64,000 nucleotides of DNA from XYD12-FULL-36-8 sp964391015 (GCA_964391015.1 CAYMKU010000004.1:62001-126000); one strand, 5' to 3'. Positions 34,966 to 42,834 are shown, numbered from the stretch's first letter. A program made the numbers and translations. The notes: generated from the letters alone by a model not told the origin.

Positions 34966-37146
34966 TTACTTCTCTGTTTTGTTTATGTGGGCAATAAACC
35001 TTGAAAGTTGTGAGCCAATTTCAATCAGTTCATTGTTGCCCGTACTTCGTCCGGTTGCATCATAGCCGATGTCCTCGGCTATTGCCATGAAAATTTGATA
35101 GTCGTCAAGTATTTGCTGCTTTGCAGCAAAATATTTTTCTGTCATTTCATCTTTCAGAGTGTTGATTTTCTCTGTCAGTGCAGTTTGTAGTTTCGCTTTG
35201 TCATCTTTGATTGCTTCTGCAATTTCTTTTTTGCTTGCAGCCCCTCCCGCCCTCCCCGAAGGGGAGTCGAGTTTCTGCTTGGCTGTTTCTTCTAATTTCT
35301 TAATTGCTTCGCTGGTTTCCTTCTGCCATTTTTCTATTGTCTGCAAATATTTGTTGTCTGTTTTGAGTTGTTCCTTTAGTTTCAGTTTCTGTGCAGAAAT
35401 CTTGTTTGAGTTTTTCTCTTTGTGTTTACGCAAAAACAAAACAGAACTTTTTACTCCAGCTCCGTTTGCAGTGAAAGCAGTTTGAGGCAATGACACCACT
35501 GCAACTATGCGATACAGTTCTTCAATTTTATCTCTGACAATTTGCAAACTGCTGTTTGAAAGTATTCCGTCAGGAATTACAATTGCGATGTAACCGCCTT
35601 CGATTAAAAAACGATGGCACTGTTCAAGGAATAAAACTTCGGTGCTTTGGCTGTCTCTTATTTTTTTCTTTTCGGTGACAACTGATTTGATATCAAGCCA
35701 GTCAACTTCTTTCAACCCCAACTCATACAATCCTAAATATGCTTTCTCGGTTTGCTTGATGCTGCTGCCGAAAGGTGGATTGGTGATGATGTAATCAAAA
35801 GTATTGTAACAGAAATTTTTGTTGCCCGACTTCTCACGTAATTCTTCATCACTCAAAAGACCGTCTGCTGCAATTACATTGGTGTGTCCGTCATCGTGAA
35901 TAATCATATTCATTTTGGCGGTTCGTGCAATCTGGTCGTTAATCTCAATTCCGAAAAGATTTTTTTCTGCGAAGTCATGCCAATGTTTGTAATGATCTTT
36001 CTCCTCTTTGTCTTTATCATAAAATTCATTGGCTTGCTCTCTAACTTTGTCAAGCGCATACAAGAGAAAACCACCGCTACCGCAACTGGTATCTAAAACT
36101 CTTGACTGATTATTTATTGGTAAACAACTAACGATAAATTTTACAATTGGTCGAGGTGTAAAATACTGTCCGAAGTCGCCACGGAAATAACTACCCATAA
36201 ATGTTTCAAATGCTTTGCCCTTGCTGTCAAGGTCAGTTTTATTGAGGTTAATCCTTTGTAGATATTTTACCAAGGTTTGCGTTTCATCCGCTGAAAGATT
36301 GATGTCCTCTTTGAAAACTTCAGGATCTTTTTTTCTGCCTTGTGAATACAATCCTTTCACTCGTTTTAAAAGTTCATCGGGTGTTTCATCTCTGAAAATT
36401 TGAAAGTCGTAAGGGTCGCCAGTTTTTCTTGGATGTTTCTCATCCCAAATTTTGCAGAAGATTAGTTTATCTAATTCATCAAATGCAACTGATGGGTTCC
36501 TTTGTCCACCACCCCAAAGAGCTTGATGTGCCTGAATAAAAATTCTTGTCAACTCGTTTTCACTCACAACTTCCAGTTCAAAAAACTTTTGTTTTGCTCT
36601 GTATTCAACTTCTGGTTCCGCAATTCTACCTGTATCAGTTTGTGAAATTCCACCCTTCACATATTTATATGGAGCAAGTTTCTTTACACCGAATTGCGGA
36701 ATGTCAGGTGCTGAAACTCTGCTTTTAGGTTTCTTTTCGGGAACTTCGTAATACTCATTTTTAATTCGTGAAGTAATCCAAACAAATTTTCCTCCCTCTG
36801 CAACTGCATAGCTATATGCTTGGTCGACGGCCTTGTTAAACTCCTGGTCTGTGATGTCCTGCTTTTTACATTCAACCACAATGTAAGTGCTTTCACATTC
36901 GTCATCTTCATAAACAATTATATCGGCTTCTTTCGTTTCTGAACCCATTTGCACCGATACATAATTTTTTACTCGGTTAATGGGATAACCATAAATAAGA
37001 ACCAAAGTCAAAAATGCTTCTGCCTGAACTTTTTCTTCTGGATTATTGAAACTGCGTTTTTTATTCTGATGAATGTAAGTAATGAAGTTTCTCTCTTCAT
37101 CAAACCTTACAAGCCCTTTTTCAATTCCTGTCTCGATTAAATTCAT
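34966..37146 (-). CDS. hsdM: fused PD-(D/E)xK nuclease-like and N6-adenine methylase subunit
   Basis: 726 residues from ATG 37146 (an upstream TTG would add 13). The N-terminus, about 1-135, has the HsdR_N-type nuclease fold: E38/E43 helix, D75 in KEADIIVYE and E92-x-K94 in YIVVECKKQ. After a linker comes the type I methylase: helical HsdM_N, FTPRPIV (329-335), motif I DTSCGSGGF (352-360) and motif IV NPPF (456-459), then a coiled C-terminus about 575-700. A repeat-derived insert encodes DSPSGRAGGA near residues 627-636. No HsdR helicase is encoded nearby, so cutting, if any, would depend on this built-in domain. First gene of the cassette. Confidence 0.85.
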   Translation of the reverse strand: MNLIETGIEKGLVRFDEERNFITYIHQNKKRSFNNPEEKVQAEAFLTLVLIYGYPINRVKNYVSVQMGSETKEADIIVYEDDECESTYIVVECKKQDITDQEFNKAVDQAYSYAVAEGGKFVWITSRIKNEYYEVPEKKPKSRVSAPDIPQFGVKKLAPYKYVKGGISQTDTGRIAEPEVEYRAKQKFFELEVVSENELTRIFIQAHQALWGGGQRNPSVAFDELDKLIFCKIWDEKHPRKTGDPYDFQIFRDETPDELLKRVKGLYSQGRKKDPEVFKEDINLSADETQTLVKYLQRINLNKTDLDSKGKAFETFMGSYFRGDFGQYFTPRPIVKFIVSCLPINNQSRVLDTSCGSGGFLLYALDKVREQANEFYDKDKEEKDHYKHWHDFAEKNLFGIEINDQIARTAKMNMIIHDDGHTNVIAADGLLSDEELREKSGNKNFCYNTFDYIITNPPFGSSIKQTEKAYLGLYELGLKEVDWLDIKSVVTEKKKIRDSQSTEVLFLEQCHRFLIEGGYIAIVIPDGILSNSSLQIVRDKIEELYRIVAVVSLPQTAFTANGAGVKSSVLFLRKHKEKNSNKISAQKLKLKEQLKTDNKYLQTIEKWQKETSEAIKKLEETAKQKLDSPSGRAGGAASKKEIAEAIKDDKAKLQTALTEKINTLKDEMTEKYFAAKQQILDDYQIFMAIAEDIGYDATGRSTGNNELIEIGSQLSRFIAHINKTEK
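35240..35271. repeat. palindromic GC-rich repeat inserted in hsdM
   Basis: A short GC-rich block, with stem CTCCCC-GAA-GGGGAG at 35252-35266, stands out from the AT-rich gene and is read in frame as DSPSGRAGGA. It shares the 10-base word CGCCCTCCCC with the intergenic hairpin at 43165-43190, which points to one dispersed repeat family. Confidence 0.65.
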
Positions 37147-37296
37147 ATTGTTTGTACCATAATTATGGTGAGAAAAGTCTGGCAAATGCCGATCTTTATT
37201 TCAACAAAATTAAATAAATTTACCTCATAAATCATCAAATGACGGTTTTATTTTCTGGTATCTGTTCCCGCTTTCGATTCACGCTGTGGGATAAAA

Positions 37297-37324
37297 GCCC
37301 TTTAAAATAAAAAAAGCCGAATCA
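37297..37324. repeat. 28-nt direct repeat, right copy
   Basis: Identical to 32522-32549. Located 150 bases upstream of hsdM. The identity covers the A-rich tail and one hairpin arm only; the loops and opposite arms differ between copies. Confidence 0.85.
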
Positions 37325-37337
37325 AACGACTCGGCTT
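37314..37337 (-). terminator. terminator after the short orphan frame
   Basis: Stem AAGCCGAATC/GACTCGGCTT (10 bp with one wobble), 4-nt loop, then seven T on the minus strand. It lies 19 bases past the stop of the 58-codon frame at 37357-37533. Confidence 0.75.
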
Positions 37338-37356
37338 TGTACTAGATTCTCAAATA

Positions 37357-37533
37357 TTATTTTTGAGGAGAAGGATACTCTCCTCGAATTGTGTATATAT
37401 TATCTTTATGTGCTTGAAAGTATTTTGTCGTTGCAGCAAATGAACCAGGATGTTTTTTGCTTACACGGCTAACATATTCATTCCAAAATTTGTCAAACAA
37501 AACCGTATCTATGGTAATGAATACGATAATCAA
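37357..37533 (-). pseudogene. short orphan frame, probable gene remnant
   Basis: A 58-codon open frame that can begin only at TTG 37533 (stop codon a few codons further up). It reads as a hydrophobic leader (IIVFITIDTVLF) then DKFWNEYVSRVSKKHPGSF and a charged end GEYPSPQK, followed at once by a terminator. Protein-like composition and the terminator suggest the 3' end of a real gene whose front was lost, perhaps when the neighbouring cassette entered. It could also be a small membrane protein. No family recognised. Confidence 0.45.
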
Positions 37534-37568
37534 TAAAATGCAAAATTTTCTTTACGATTAAGTATTAA

Positions 37569-37606
37569 AGCCGGATAAGCTCATTTAATAAAGCTTTAAT
37601 CCGGCT
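37569..37606 (-). terminator. hairpin after the NTF2-like gene
   Basis: Stem AGCCGGAT/ATCCGGCT (8 bp) with a nested AAGCT/AGCTT pairing, 20 bases after the stop of the gene at 37626. The following T tract is weak, so termination is probable but not certain. Confidence 0.55.
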
Positions 37607-37625
37607 ATGCTACTATACAAAAGCA

Positions 37626-38096
37626 CTAATCTTCTTTTTTTATTTCGCCACCGTGATCACCAATTAACAGCCATTTGCCACCTTTTTTCATTAAAATATC
37701 TGTCCAACGCCCTCTTTCTGTGTTTGGTTTTCCATCTGCACCTTCAGTTACTTGGGTATAATAATAATGTACATAAGCAAAATCACCACTCACCCAAATT
37801 TTTGCCGGTGTAATTACATAGTACTGTACTTTACCTTTATTCAACCAATAAGAAAGCGATTTAACGGCGTCAGATTTTGTCCCAGGGGTTTCATGAGCAT
37901 ATGACCAGCCAGTATATGAATCGTCGAAATAGTTTAAAAAAGACATCGGGTTGCTCGAAACACTCGCTGCCCAATATTCTTCGACTCCGGCCCAAACAGA
38001 TTTTTGTTCAGCAGTCCATGTTTGCGCTTTAGCACCACCTACAATGCTTAACACAAATAGACACAATACAAACAATAATTTTGTTGTTTCTTTCAT
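37626..38096 (-). CDS. secreted NTF2-like (SnoaL/DUF4440) protein
   Basis: 156 residues, signal peptide ending at GGAKA. The mature part follows the NTF2/DUF4440 pattern: WAGVEEYWAASVSSNPMSFLNYF, then YYVITPAKIWVSGDFAYVHYYYTQ and RGRWTDILMKKGGKWLLIGDHGG. Proteins of this cone-like fold bind small hydrophobic ligands or catalyse simple lyase/isomerase steps. Last gene of the small-domain cluster; AAAAGGA lies ahead of the ATG. Confidence 0.75.
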   Translation of the reverse strand: MKETTKLLFVLCLFVLSIVGGAKAQTWTAEQKSVWAGVEEYWAASVSSNPMSFLNYFDDSYTGWSYAHETPGTKSDAVKSLSYWLNKGKVQYYVITPAKIWVSGDFAYVHYYYTQVTEGADGKPNTERGRWTDILMKKGGKWLLIGDHGGEIKKED

Positions 38097-38148
38097 ATAT
38101 GATCCTTTTCTCGTTAATGATTTGATAAATTGATTTGTTCTAGCTTGT

Positions 38149-38613
38149 CTACTTCAAAGGTTTTAAGTTTACCTCACGAAGGTGTTTTGTTCCGAGGTAT
38201 GTTCGCATATCAAACCTTTTTGCTGACATTTCATTCATCTTTTCCTCATCACTCGTTTTGTAATGATTCTCCTGAATTTTTTTCATTTTATCTTCATCTG
38301 CCTGATTATAATCAAGGGCATCGCCAAAACTTTTATGTAGGATTGCAATAGCAACGTCCCAATCATCTTCATCAGCAGGAGTATTGAGAAGAACTGCATA
38401 GCCAACTATTAAACCTTGTTTCTTTGCTTCTTCTTGCATGGGAAGAAAATTTGCACGAAGGTATTTCATATAATTGTCAAATTGACCTGGTTTAGTTCTG
38501 TAGAAACTGACAACACGAACATTACCTTCAGTATAATGCTCTTGAGCAATTATACTGGCAGAAAAAAGAACCAGAAAAAACATAGGAAGAACGAACACTT
38601 TGAACATTTTCAT
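38149..38613 (-). CDS. secreted alpha-beta barrel-like protein
   Basis: 154 residues with signal peptide (FVLPMFFLVLFSASIIAQ). The mature N-terminus NVRVVSFYRTKPGQFDNYMKYLRANFLP and the later DDWDVAIAILHKSFGDALDY read like a ferredoxin-like dimeric alpha-beta barrel (ABM/NIPSNAP style), with a charged helical C-terminus rich in Lys and Glu. Start follows AAAAGGAG. Function unknown; belongs with the other small proteins of 37.6-42.8 kb, 52 bases ahead of the NTF2-like gene. Confidence 0.6.
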   Translation of the reverse strand: MKMFKVFVLPMFFLVLFSASIIAQEHYTEGNVRVVSFYRTKPGQFDNYMKYLRANFLPMQEEAKKQGLIVGYAVLLNTPADEDDWDVAIAILHKSFGDALDYNQADEDKMKKIQENHYKTSDEEKMNEMSAKRFDMRTYLGTKHLREVNLKPLK

Positions 38614-38685
38614 TTATGATCTCCTTTTATTTGATTGATTAGATTATTGTTTTTAAAACAGATATTATAAGTCAATACTTGGTTA

Positions 38686-39054
38686 TTACTTTTTAGTTTT
38701 CATCTCTATTTGAATCACTTCAAATGATTTATCCCCTGTATTCTCTCCCTGATGAGTTGTTGCGGGAACCCAACTGAAAGATCCCTTTTTAAATTCACGT
38801 TTTTCTGTTTTTCCATCAGGATATGTAAATTTTCCTTTAGCATCATTCAGAAAAATCACCATGCCTTCCGGGTGAGAATGCATCTCCGATTTTTCTTTTG
38901 GTCCCAAGGTGATTCTTAGAACACGAACCTGATCATTTTCAAATTCAACTTTGTAATGTTTAGGATCGACCTTAACTGGATCTTGTGCAAAGCTATACCC
39001 AGATAAAATTATCACTGTAAATAGAACTGTAAATATTGAATACCGCAATTTCAT
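38686..39054 (-). CDS. secreted cupin-domain protein
   Basis: 122 residues; signal peptide to GYSFAQ. Single conserved barrel: VRVLRITLGPKEKSEMHSHPEGMVIFLNDAKGKF with the cupin motif 1 (G-x5-H-x-H-x3/4-E: EMHSHPEG) and a second motif near KGSFSWVPATTHQGENTG, with the second-motif His. Likely binds a metal ion in the periplasm. AAAAAGGAGT precedes the ATG. One of two periplasmic-type folds mixed with cytosolic ones in this cluster. Confidence 0.8.
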   Translation of the reverse strand: MKLRYSIFTVLFTVIILSGYSFAQDPVKVDPKHYKVEFENDQVRVLRITLGPKEKSEMHSHPEGMVIFLNDAKGKFTYPDGKTEKREFKKGSFSWVPATTHQGENTGDKSFEVIQIEMKTKK

Positions 39055-39139
39055 AACTCTGACTCCTTTTTGTTTTGTTGAAAAAATATTTCAGACTGGA
39101 AGATGCAATTATTGAACTGCTCTCTCCTGATTTAATAAT

Positions 39140-39397
39140 TTATTTAGGTAAACCCATCGCATTCTTTTCTTCAACGGAGAAATATTCATTCCTGCTGTAC
39201 TGCCCTACAGAACTTTCAATGGCATTCTTTACAGCATTTATTTCACCCGCTTCCCAAATACATACTGCTTTGGTGCCGTCTGAATTTGGCAATGTCGAAT
39301 GAACTTTCAAACCTGCTGGCAAATTACTTGTAGCTTCCTGTGCAATAGCCCAAAATTTTTGCGGGTTAGAAATCTGATGCTGAACGACGATAAACAT
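39140..39397 (-). CDS. small cytosolic protein of the alpha-beta barrel cluster
   Basis: 85 residues, no signal. MFIVVQHQISNPQKFWAIAQ, LPAGLKVHSTLPNSDGTKAVCIWEAG and INAVKNAIESSVGQYSRNEYFSV give a beta-alpha-beta-beta-alpha-beta order typical of ferredoxin-like dimeric barrels. The family name is uncertain. A good AAAAAGGAG site precedes the ATG. No catalytic residues obvious. Confidence 0.6.
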   Translation of the reverse strand: MFIVVQHQISNPQKFWAIAQEATSNLPAGLKVHSTLPNSDGTKAVCIWEAGEINAVKNAIESSVGQYSRNEYFSVEEKNAMGLPK

Positions 39398-39435
39398 GAC
39401 ACACTCCTTTTTATTTGTTAAAGAAAATATTAACT

Positions 39436-39591
39436 CTATTTGAAAACTCTGATTTTAACTAACCGGTCCATTGTTTTTTTGTAAGCTTCGTTTTCATCTG
39501 TTATTTCTTTTTCCTATTTCTGCTCACACCCGATTGAAATGATTATTGCCGTTAAAAACATTAAGTCGGCTTTTAGGCTTCTTAGAATCAT
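39436..39591 (-). pseudogene. lipoprotein gene remnant split by TAG
   Basis: ATG 39591 opens MILRSLKADLMFLTAIIIS then IGCEQK, a plausible lipobox leader, and stops at TAG after 25 codons. The same frame continues for 25 further codons (EKEITDENEAYKKTMDRLVK, then IRVFK) before a second stop. This looks like a short lipoprotein or the decayed front of a DUF4440-type gene. Assembly error is not excluded. Confidence 0.5.
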
Positions 39592-39678
39592 GGGTTGCTT
39601 AACATTACTCTCTTTTTCTATAAGTGGGTTGCGTTTCATTACTTAGAAACATAACCCTCACTTTCTAATGTAAAGCTG

Positions 39679-40170
39679 CTACTTCATTTTAGGGGGTTGC
39701 ACTGAACCGTCTGAGTTCCAGATGTCCCGAATGATTAGCCATTTTCCATCCTTCTTTTCATAAACGGTAACATACTTACCCTGATCAACATCAGCACCGG
39801 ATTTATCTTTTACTGTAAATGTTCCCCACTCCCAACCTAGGTTGTCAGAAACACCTGCATCCGTTGCGGGATTTCCATTGAGGGTTACTCCAGCTGTTTT
39901 CGAGGTTTCAATATCCTTTGTTAAAAATTCCCGAATCTCGGAGTGACCATGTGCTGGCTTGGCTCCGGGAGGACTGAGGATTGCATCCTCTGAATAGAGA
40001 GCAACAATACTATTGACATCTCCTGAATTATAAGATTTAAACCAAACCGGATTTATACCTTTGATGGTTTCTGTATCGGCTGCAGTGGTATCCGGAGTTG
40101 ATTGTTGATTGCAATGAAGTGCAAGAACCATCAGGAAACCAGAAAAAATGACAATTGATAGTTTTTTCAT
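39679..40170 (-). CDS. DUF4440/SgcJ-like lipoprotein
   Basis: 163 residues. Leader MKKLSIVIFSGFLMVLALHC then NQQST, a lipobox with atypical His before the Cys. The rest is an NTF2-like domain: NPVWFKSYNSGDVNSIVALYSEDAILSPPGAKPAHGHSEI, LGWEWGTFTVKDKSG and GKYVTVYEKKDGKWLIIRDIWN, the SgcJ/EcaC consensus. No enzyme activity can be assigned. AAAGGAG lies ahead of the ATG. Third periplasmic NTF2-type protein of the cluster together with its two relatives at 37.6 and 40.2 kb. Confidence 0.78.
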   Translation of the reverse strand: MKKLSIVIFSGFLMVLALHCNQQSTPDTTAADTETIKGINPVWFKSYNSGDVNSIVALYSEDAILSPPGAKPAHGHSEIREFLTKDIETSKTAGVTLNGNPATDAGVSDNLGWEWGTFTVKDKSGADVDQGKYVTVYEKKDGKWLIIRDIWNSDGSVQPPKMK

Positions 40171-40236
40171 GTATAGCTCCTTTGTTTGTTGAATGATTTA
40201 ATATTATTAGTGCATTAAAAAAATATTACTATTGTC

Positions 40237-40716
40237 TTAATCATTAACTGGGTCCATGCCAAAATTTGCATGAACAAGTTTCCATGTTCCATTCATGTTT
40301 ACATAAACTCTTGTGGATTTAGCTTTTGAACTAGTAACTTTACCGGAATTGTCCTTCAGAACACCTGCATAATTGTAAGAAAGAATTGCTACGTCACCGA
40401 AAACCTGAACTTTAGGATTAAGCATTTCATTTGCAAGTGAAGTTCCGCCTTTAGCATTTGCATCGCTGAGGTTAAAATTTTTGGCCTTTCCTTCAATACG
40501 AGTTGAATAGTCCGAGTTAAACTCAGTGTAATCATCCGATATATATTTATTTCTTGTAGCCATATCTTTATCATCTTCAGCTTTCCAGAGCTTGTAAGTT
40601 AGAGCTATTATCTCGTCCTCGACAGATGGAACTGCTGCTTGAGCAAACAATGATGATGAAAAACCAAGTACCAGTAACGTGAACACCAAGAAAGAAACTT
40701 TTTTTACAGTTTTCAT
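40237..40716 (-). CDS. secreted NTF2-like (DUF4440) protein
   Basis: 159 residues, signal peptide to SSLFAQA. Mature sequence DEIIALTYKLWKAEDDKDMATRNKYISDDYTEF, VFGDVAILSYNYAGVLKDNSG and STRVYVNMNGTWKLVHANFG matches DUF4440/SnoaL-like proteins. It is 66 bases upstream of the lipoprotein of the same fold, but the two are not close in sequence, so they are not a recent duplication. Function unknown. Confidence 0.78.
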   Translation of the reverse strand: MKTVKKVSFLVFTLLVLGFSSSLFAQAAVPSVEDEIIALTYKLWKAEDDKDMATRNKYISDDYTEFNSDYSTRIEGKAKNFNLSDANAKGGTSLANEMLNPKVQVFGDVAILSYNYAGVLKDNSGKVTSSKAKSTRVYVNMNGTWKLVHANFGMDPVND

Positions 40717-40750
40717 TTGTAGTCCTTTTGTTTTGTTTGTGAATTATTAT

Positions 40751-41077
40751 TTACCCTTTTGGCAGTTCGAGTTTTAGCCCGGAAGCTTTTTTCATTGCTG
40801 CCATTGCTTCTGCGACAGTAATAAGAACAGTTGTTTTTAGTTTTGTTGTTCCACCGGCAGAGAAAGCTGCCATTACAGTAGCTAAAGTTGAAGTGTTATC
40901 GGGCATATCTGCTATAAGAAATCCATCATAATCTCCGTACGCATAATAAAATGCGAGTAGCTTACCTCCGAGTTTCTCAACAAGATTCCTGACAGCAACA
41001 GAACGGTCTTCTGGATTGTTTATTAATTTCCCTACCGTTTCTGATTTGTACGCGAACTGAATCATTGATAGAGCCAT
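40751..41077 (-). CDS. GYD domain protein
   Basis: 108 residues, cytosolic. The GYD family pattern is clear: IQFAYKSETVGKLINNPEDRSVAV, LGGKLLAFYYAYGDYDGFLI and ADMPDNTSTLATVMAAFSAGG, ending in a Thr-rich strand TKLKTTVLITVAEA. GYD proteins are dimeric alpha-beta barrels of unknown activity. GAAGGAG precedes the ATG by 6 bases. It is 34 bases upstream of the secreted NTF2-like gene. Confidence 0.82.
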   Translation of the reverse strand: MALSMIQFAYKSETVGKLINNPEDRSVAVRNLVEKLGGKLLAFYYAYGDYDGFLIADMPDNTSTLATVMAAFSAGGTTKLKTTVLITVAEAMAAMKKASGLKLELPKG

Positions 41078-41139
41078 ATTTTTCTCCTTCTTCGTTTGAA
41101 TAAATGATACTAATAACCTACTGATGCCCCGATAATAAA

Positions 41140-41424
41140 TTATTGAGGTGTCTTGGAAGCTTCCTCAAGAAAATGAATTTCTGGCATACCTTGTACACCC
41201 GCTTTCATCATTACAGCTTTTAGATCATCTGACTGGGAAAATTTTTGAGCATTATCTAAACTATCCCATTCGAATAGAATGAATATTTCATTTGGATTTT
41301 TTGAATCGCGGAATACTCTACCACCCTTACTACCATTTCTTGAACGGAAATTTGAGTGTTCGTCGAAAACAGGCTTCCATTTTTTATAATCCTCGACTTT
41401 GTGGTGAACAAGCAAATGTGCCAT
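41140..41424 (-). CDS. antibiotic biosynthesis monooxygenase-like (ABM) protein
   Basis: 94 residues, cytosolic. AHLLVHHKVEDYKKWKPVFDEHSNFR, FRDSKNPNEIFILFEWDSLDNAQKF and SQSDDLKAVMMKAGV follow the ABM/cyclase-like dimeric barrel pattern, with W and H residues lining the expected pocket. AAGGAG precedes the ATG. Family members include monooxygenases that need no cofactor, but most uncharacterised ones have no proven activity. Confidence 0.72.
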   Translation of the reverse strand: MAHLLVHHKVEDYKKWKPVFDEHSNFRSRNGSKGGRVFRDSKNPNEIFILFEWDSLDNAQKFSQSDDLKAVMMKAGVQGMPEIHFLEEASKTPQ

Positions 41425-41495
41425 TGTCAGCTCCTTACTGTTTTAGTTTAAGTTTATAATTATTTCGCAGAATGAATATTTCGTAGGAATATTTT

Positions 41496-41792
41496 TTATT
41501 CAACAAGCGTAAGTATTTCTCTCTTAGAACGGTTGACAAGAGGAATAAATTTTTCGTACCACGCACGCCACTCATCTCTTCCGAAGTGACTTTGCAATGT
41601 TTTCTCATAACTCCCCAAATCTGCAAAGCTGGATTCAAGAATAAGACGGTATGCTTCCCCTGTAAAATCAGTAAGAAATCTTCGAGGAGTGTTATCATAC
41701 TTTTTTAAAATCTCAGAAAATTCAGCAAGTAATGCTTTTGCTTCCCTCGCTTTACCAAATTTCAAATAGAACGTGTCTCTAACTACTATCAT
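41496..41792 (-). CDS. NIPSNAP-like dimeric barrel protein
   Basis: 98 residues. MIVVRDTFYLKFGKAREAKALLAEF, RFLTDFTGEAYRLILESSFADLG and GRDEWRAWYEKFIPLVNRSKREIL match NIPSNAP-type alpha-beta barrels. The start has a strong GGAGGT site. A different frame over the same bases is open but lacks such features. It lies 71 bases upstream of the ABM gene. Confidence 0.7.
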   Translation of the reverse strand: MIVVRDTFYLKFGKAREAKALLAEFSEILKKYDNTPRRFLTDFTGEAYRLILESSFADLGSYEKTLQSHFGRDEWRAWYEKFIPLVNRSKREILTLVE

Positions 41793-41851
41793 AAGAACCT
41801 CCTATAAATTTTTAATCATTAAGTTATTAGCCATATATTTTAGATATAAAA

Positions 41852-41879
41852 AAGACTCATTCCCTCGTGAGGCTGTCTT
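41852..41879 (-). terminator. weak hairpin after the 42.0-42.8 kb gene
   Basis: AAGAC/GTCTT outer stem with an inner CCTC/GAGG, followed on the minus strand by six T. It lies about 175 bases beyond the stop of the secreted protein at 42055 and could be its terminator; bulges make this tentative. Confidence 0.35.
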
Positions 41880-42054
41880 GGAAGCTTAACCATAGTACCC
41901 ATGCCCAGATGGATTAGAATCTCTCTAATTTGAATGAACATTCAAGCTTTAGATTCAATAATAACCCACCTCATTTTACATAGTGACACTCCTTCGACAA
42001 CCTCAGGAGGAGATGAGTCTAAAACCTTTATGCAATAAATAATCCTCGATATTC

Positions 42055-42834
42055 TCATTTCATTCTCAGCGACAAATCTGGTCGCATTCTGCCATCATGA
42101 TGCTCAAACTTTTGAGTAACAGCTAACATTTTATTCCAAAGTGCTTCGCCATCTTTTCCTAAAATCTCATCCTGTCTGTCAGATAGTGTTGCAAAATCAA
42201 CTCTGCTTTTTGCCGGTTGAACTATTAGGATTACATTCATTTCTGTTCCTAAGCCGCCAACATAAACCCTATAACCTTCATCAATCTTTTTAGATTCACA
42301 AAGAGCTTTCCATTCTTTTACTACCTCCATCGCTTCATCTTCTTTACCAGGAACTGGATAGAAATAATCAATATGACGGTAGTTTATTCCGTCATCAGGG
42401 TTCAAAGCATATTCTGGTTTATAGGATAAGTCATTGCGCAGATTTAATAAATAATTTCGGTGTGTATTATAACAGCCATCAAACTTTGACATCTGAGATT
42501 CAAACTTTTCTTTGCCGATTTTGTCAATCATTTGTGGAGACATTCCGAAGTACTTTGCTAATCCGTCATAGTCTTTAACAGGAATGATGTAAGTGAAATT
42601 GAAATAGTCACTTTGAATAACATTATAAGAACGATCATCTATTTTAGAATCCTTCATCATATTCATAAAACCTTTTGCGGCATTTTCATATTTATCATAC
42701 ATGAATGGAAGCACAATATCTTCGTGCATAAGAAACATTTGAGATTTGGGAAGCTCCTTTTGTGCAAATGAATTTATTGAGAGAAGCATGAACACAAGAA
42801 CCGAGAACAAAAGAACAATGAATTTCTTCTTCAT
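42055..42834 (-). CDS. secreted protein of unknown function
   Basis: 259 residues from ATG 42834, which begins a signal peptide (MKKKFIVLLFSVLVFMLLSI, cleavage after SFAQ). The mature protein holds two similar halves of a ferredoxin-like type (MFLMHEDIVLPFMYDKYENA, FNFTYIIPVKDYDGLAKYFG; later INYRHIDYFYPVPGKEDEAM and MNVILIVQPAKSRVDFATLS), so it may be a double dimeric-barrel fold. No family recognised. It is the first gene of the small-domain cluster, separated from the rest by a 260-bp gap. Confidence 0.65.
   Translation of the reverse strand: MKKKFIVLLFSVLVFMLLSINSFAQKELPKSQMFLMHEDIVLPFMYDKYENAAKGFMNMMKDSKIDDRSYNVIQSDYFNFTYIIPVKDYDGLAKYFGMSPQMIDKIGKEKFESQMSKFDGCYNTHRNYLLNLRNDLSYKPEYALNPDDGINYRHIDYFYPVPGKEDEAMEVVKEWKALCESKKIDEGYRVYVGGLGTEMNVILIVQPAKSRVDFATLSDRQDEILGKDGEALWNKMLAVTQKFEHHDGRMRPDLSLRMK

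Larger units (their letters stand above)
37147..37625. other. intergenic region upstream of the restriction cassette
   Basis: 479 bases between hsdM and the next full gene. It holds the right 28-nt repeat, a terminator, a short orphan reading frame (37357-37533) and the hairpin 37569-37606. No confident promoter for hsdM was identified. Confidence 0.6.

Noticed and set aside
41435..41698. 87-residue minus-strand frame
   Set aside because: Overlaps the NIPSNAP-like gene in another frame; the latter has the ribosome site and family pattern.
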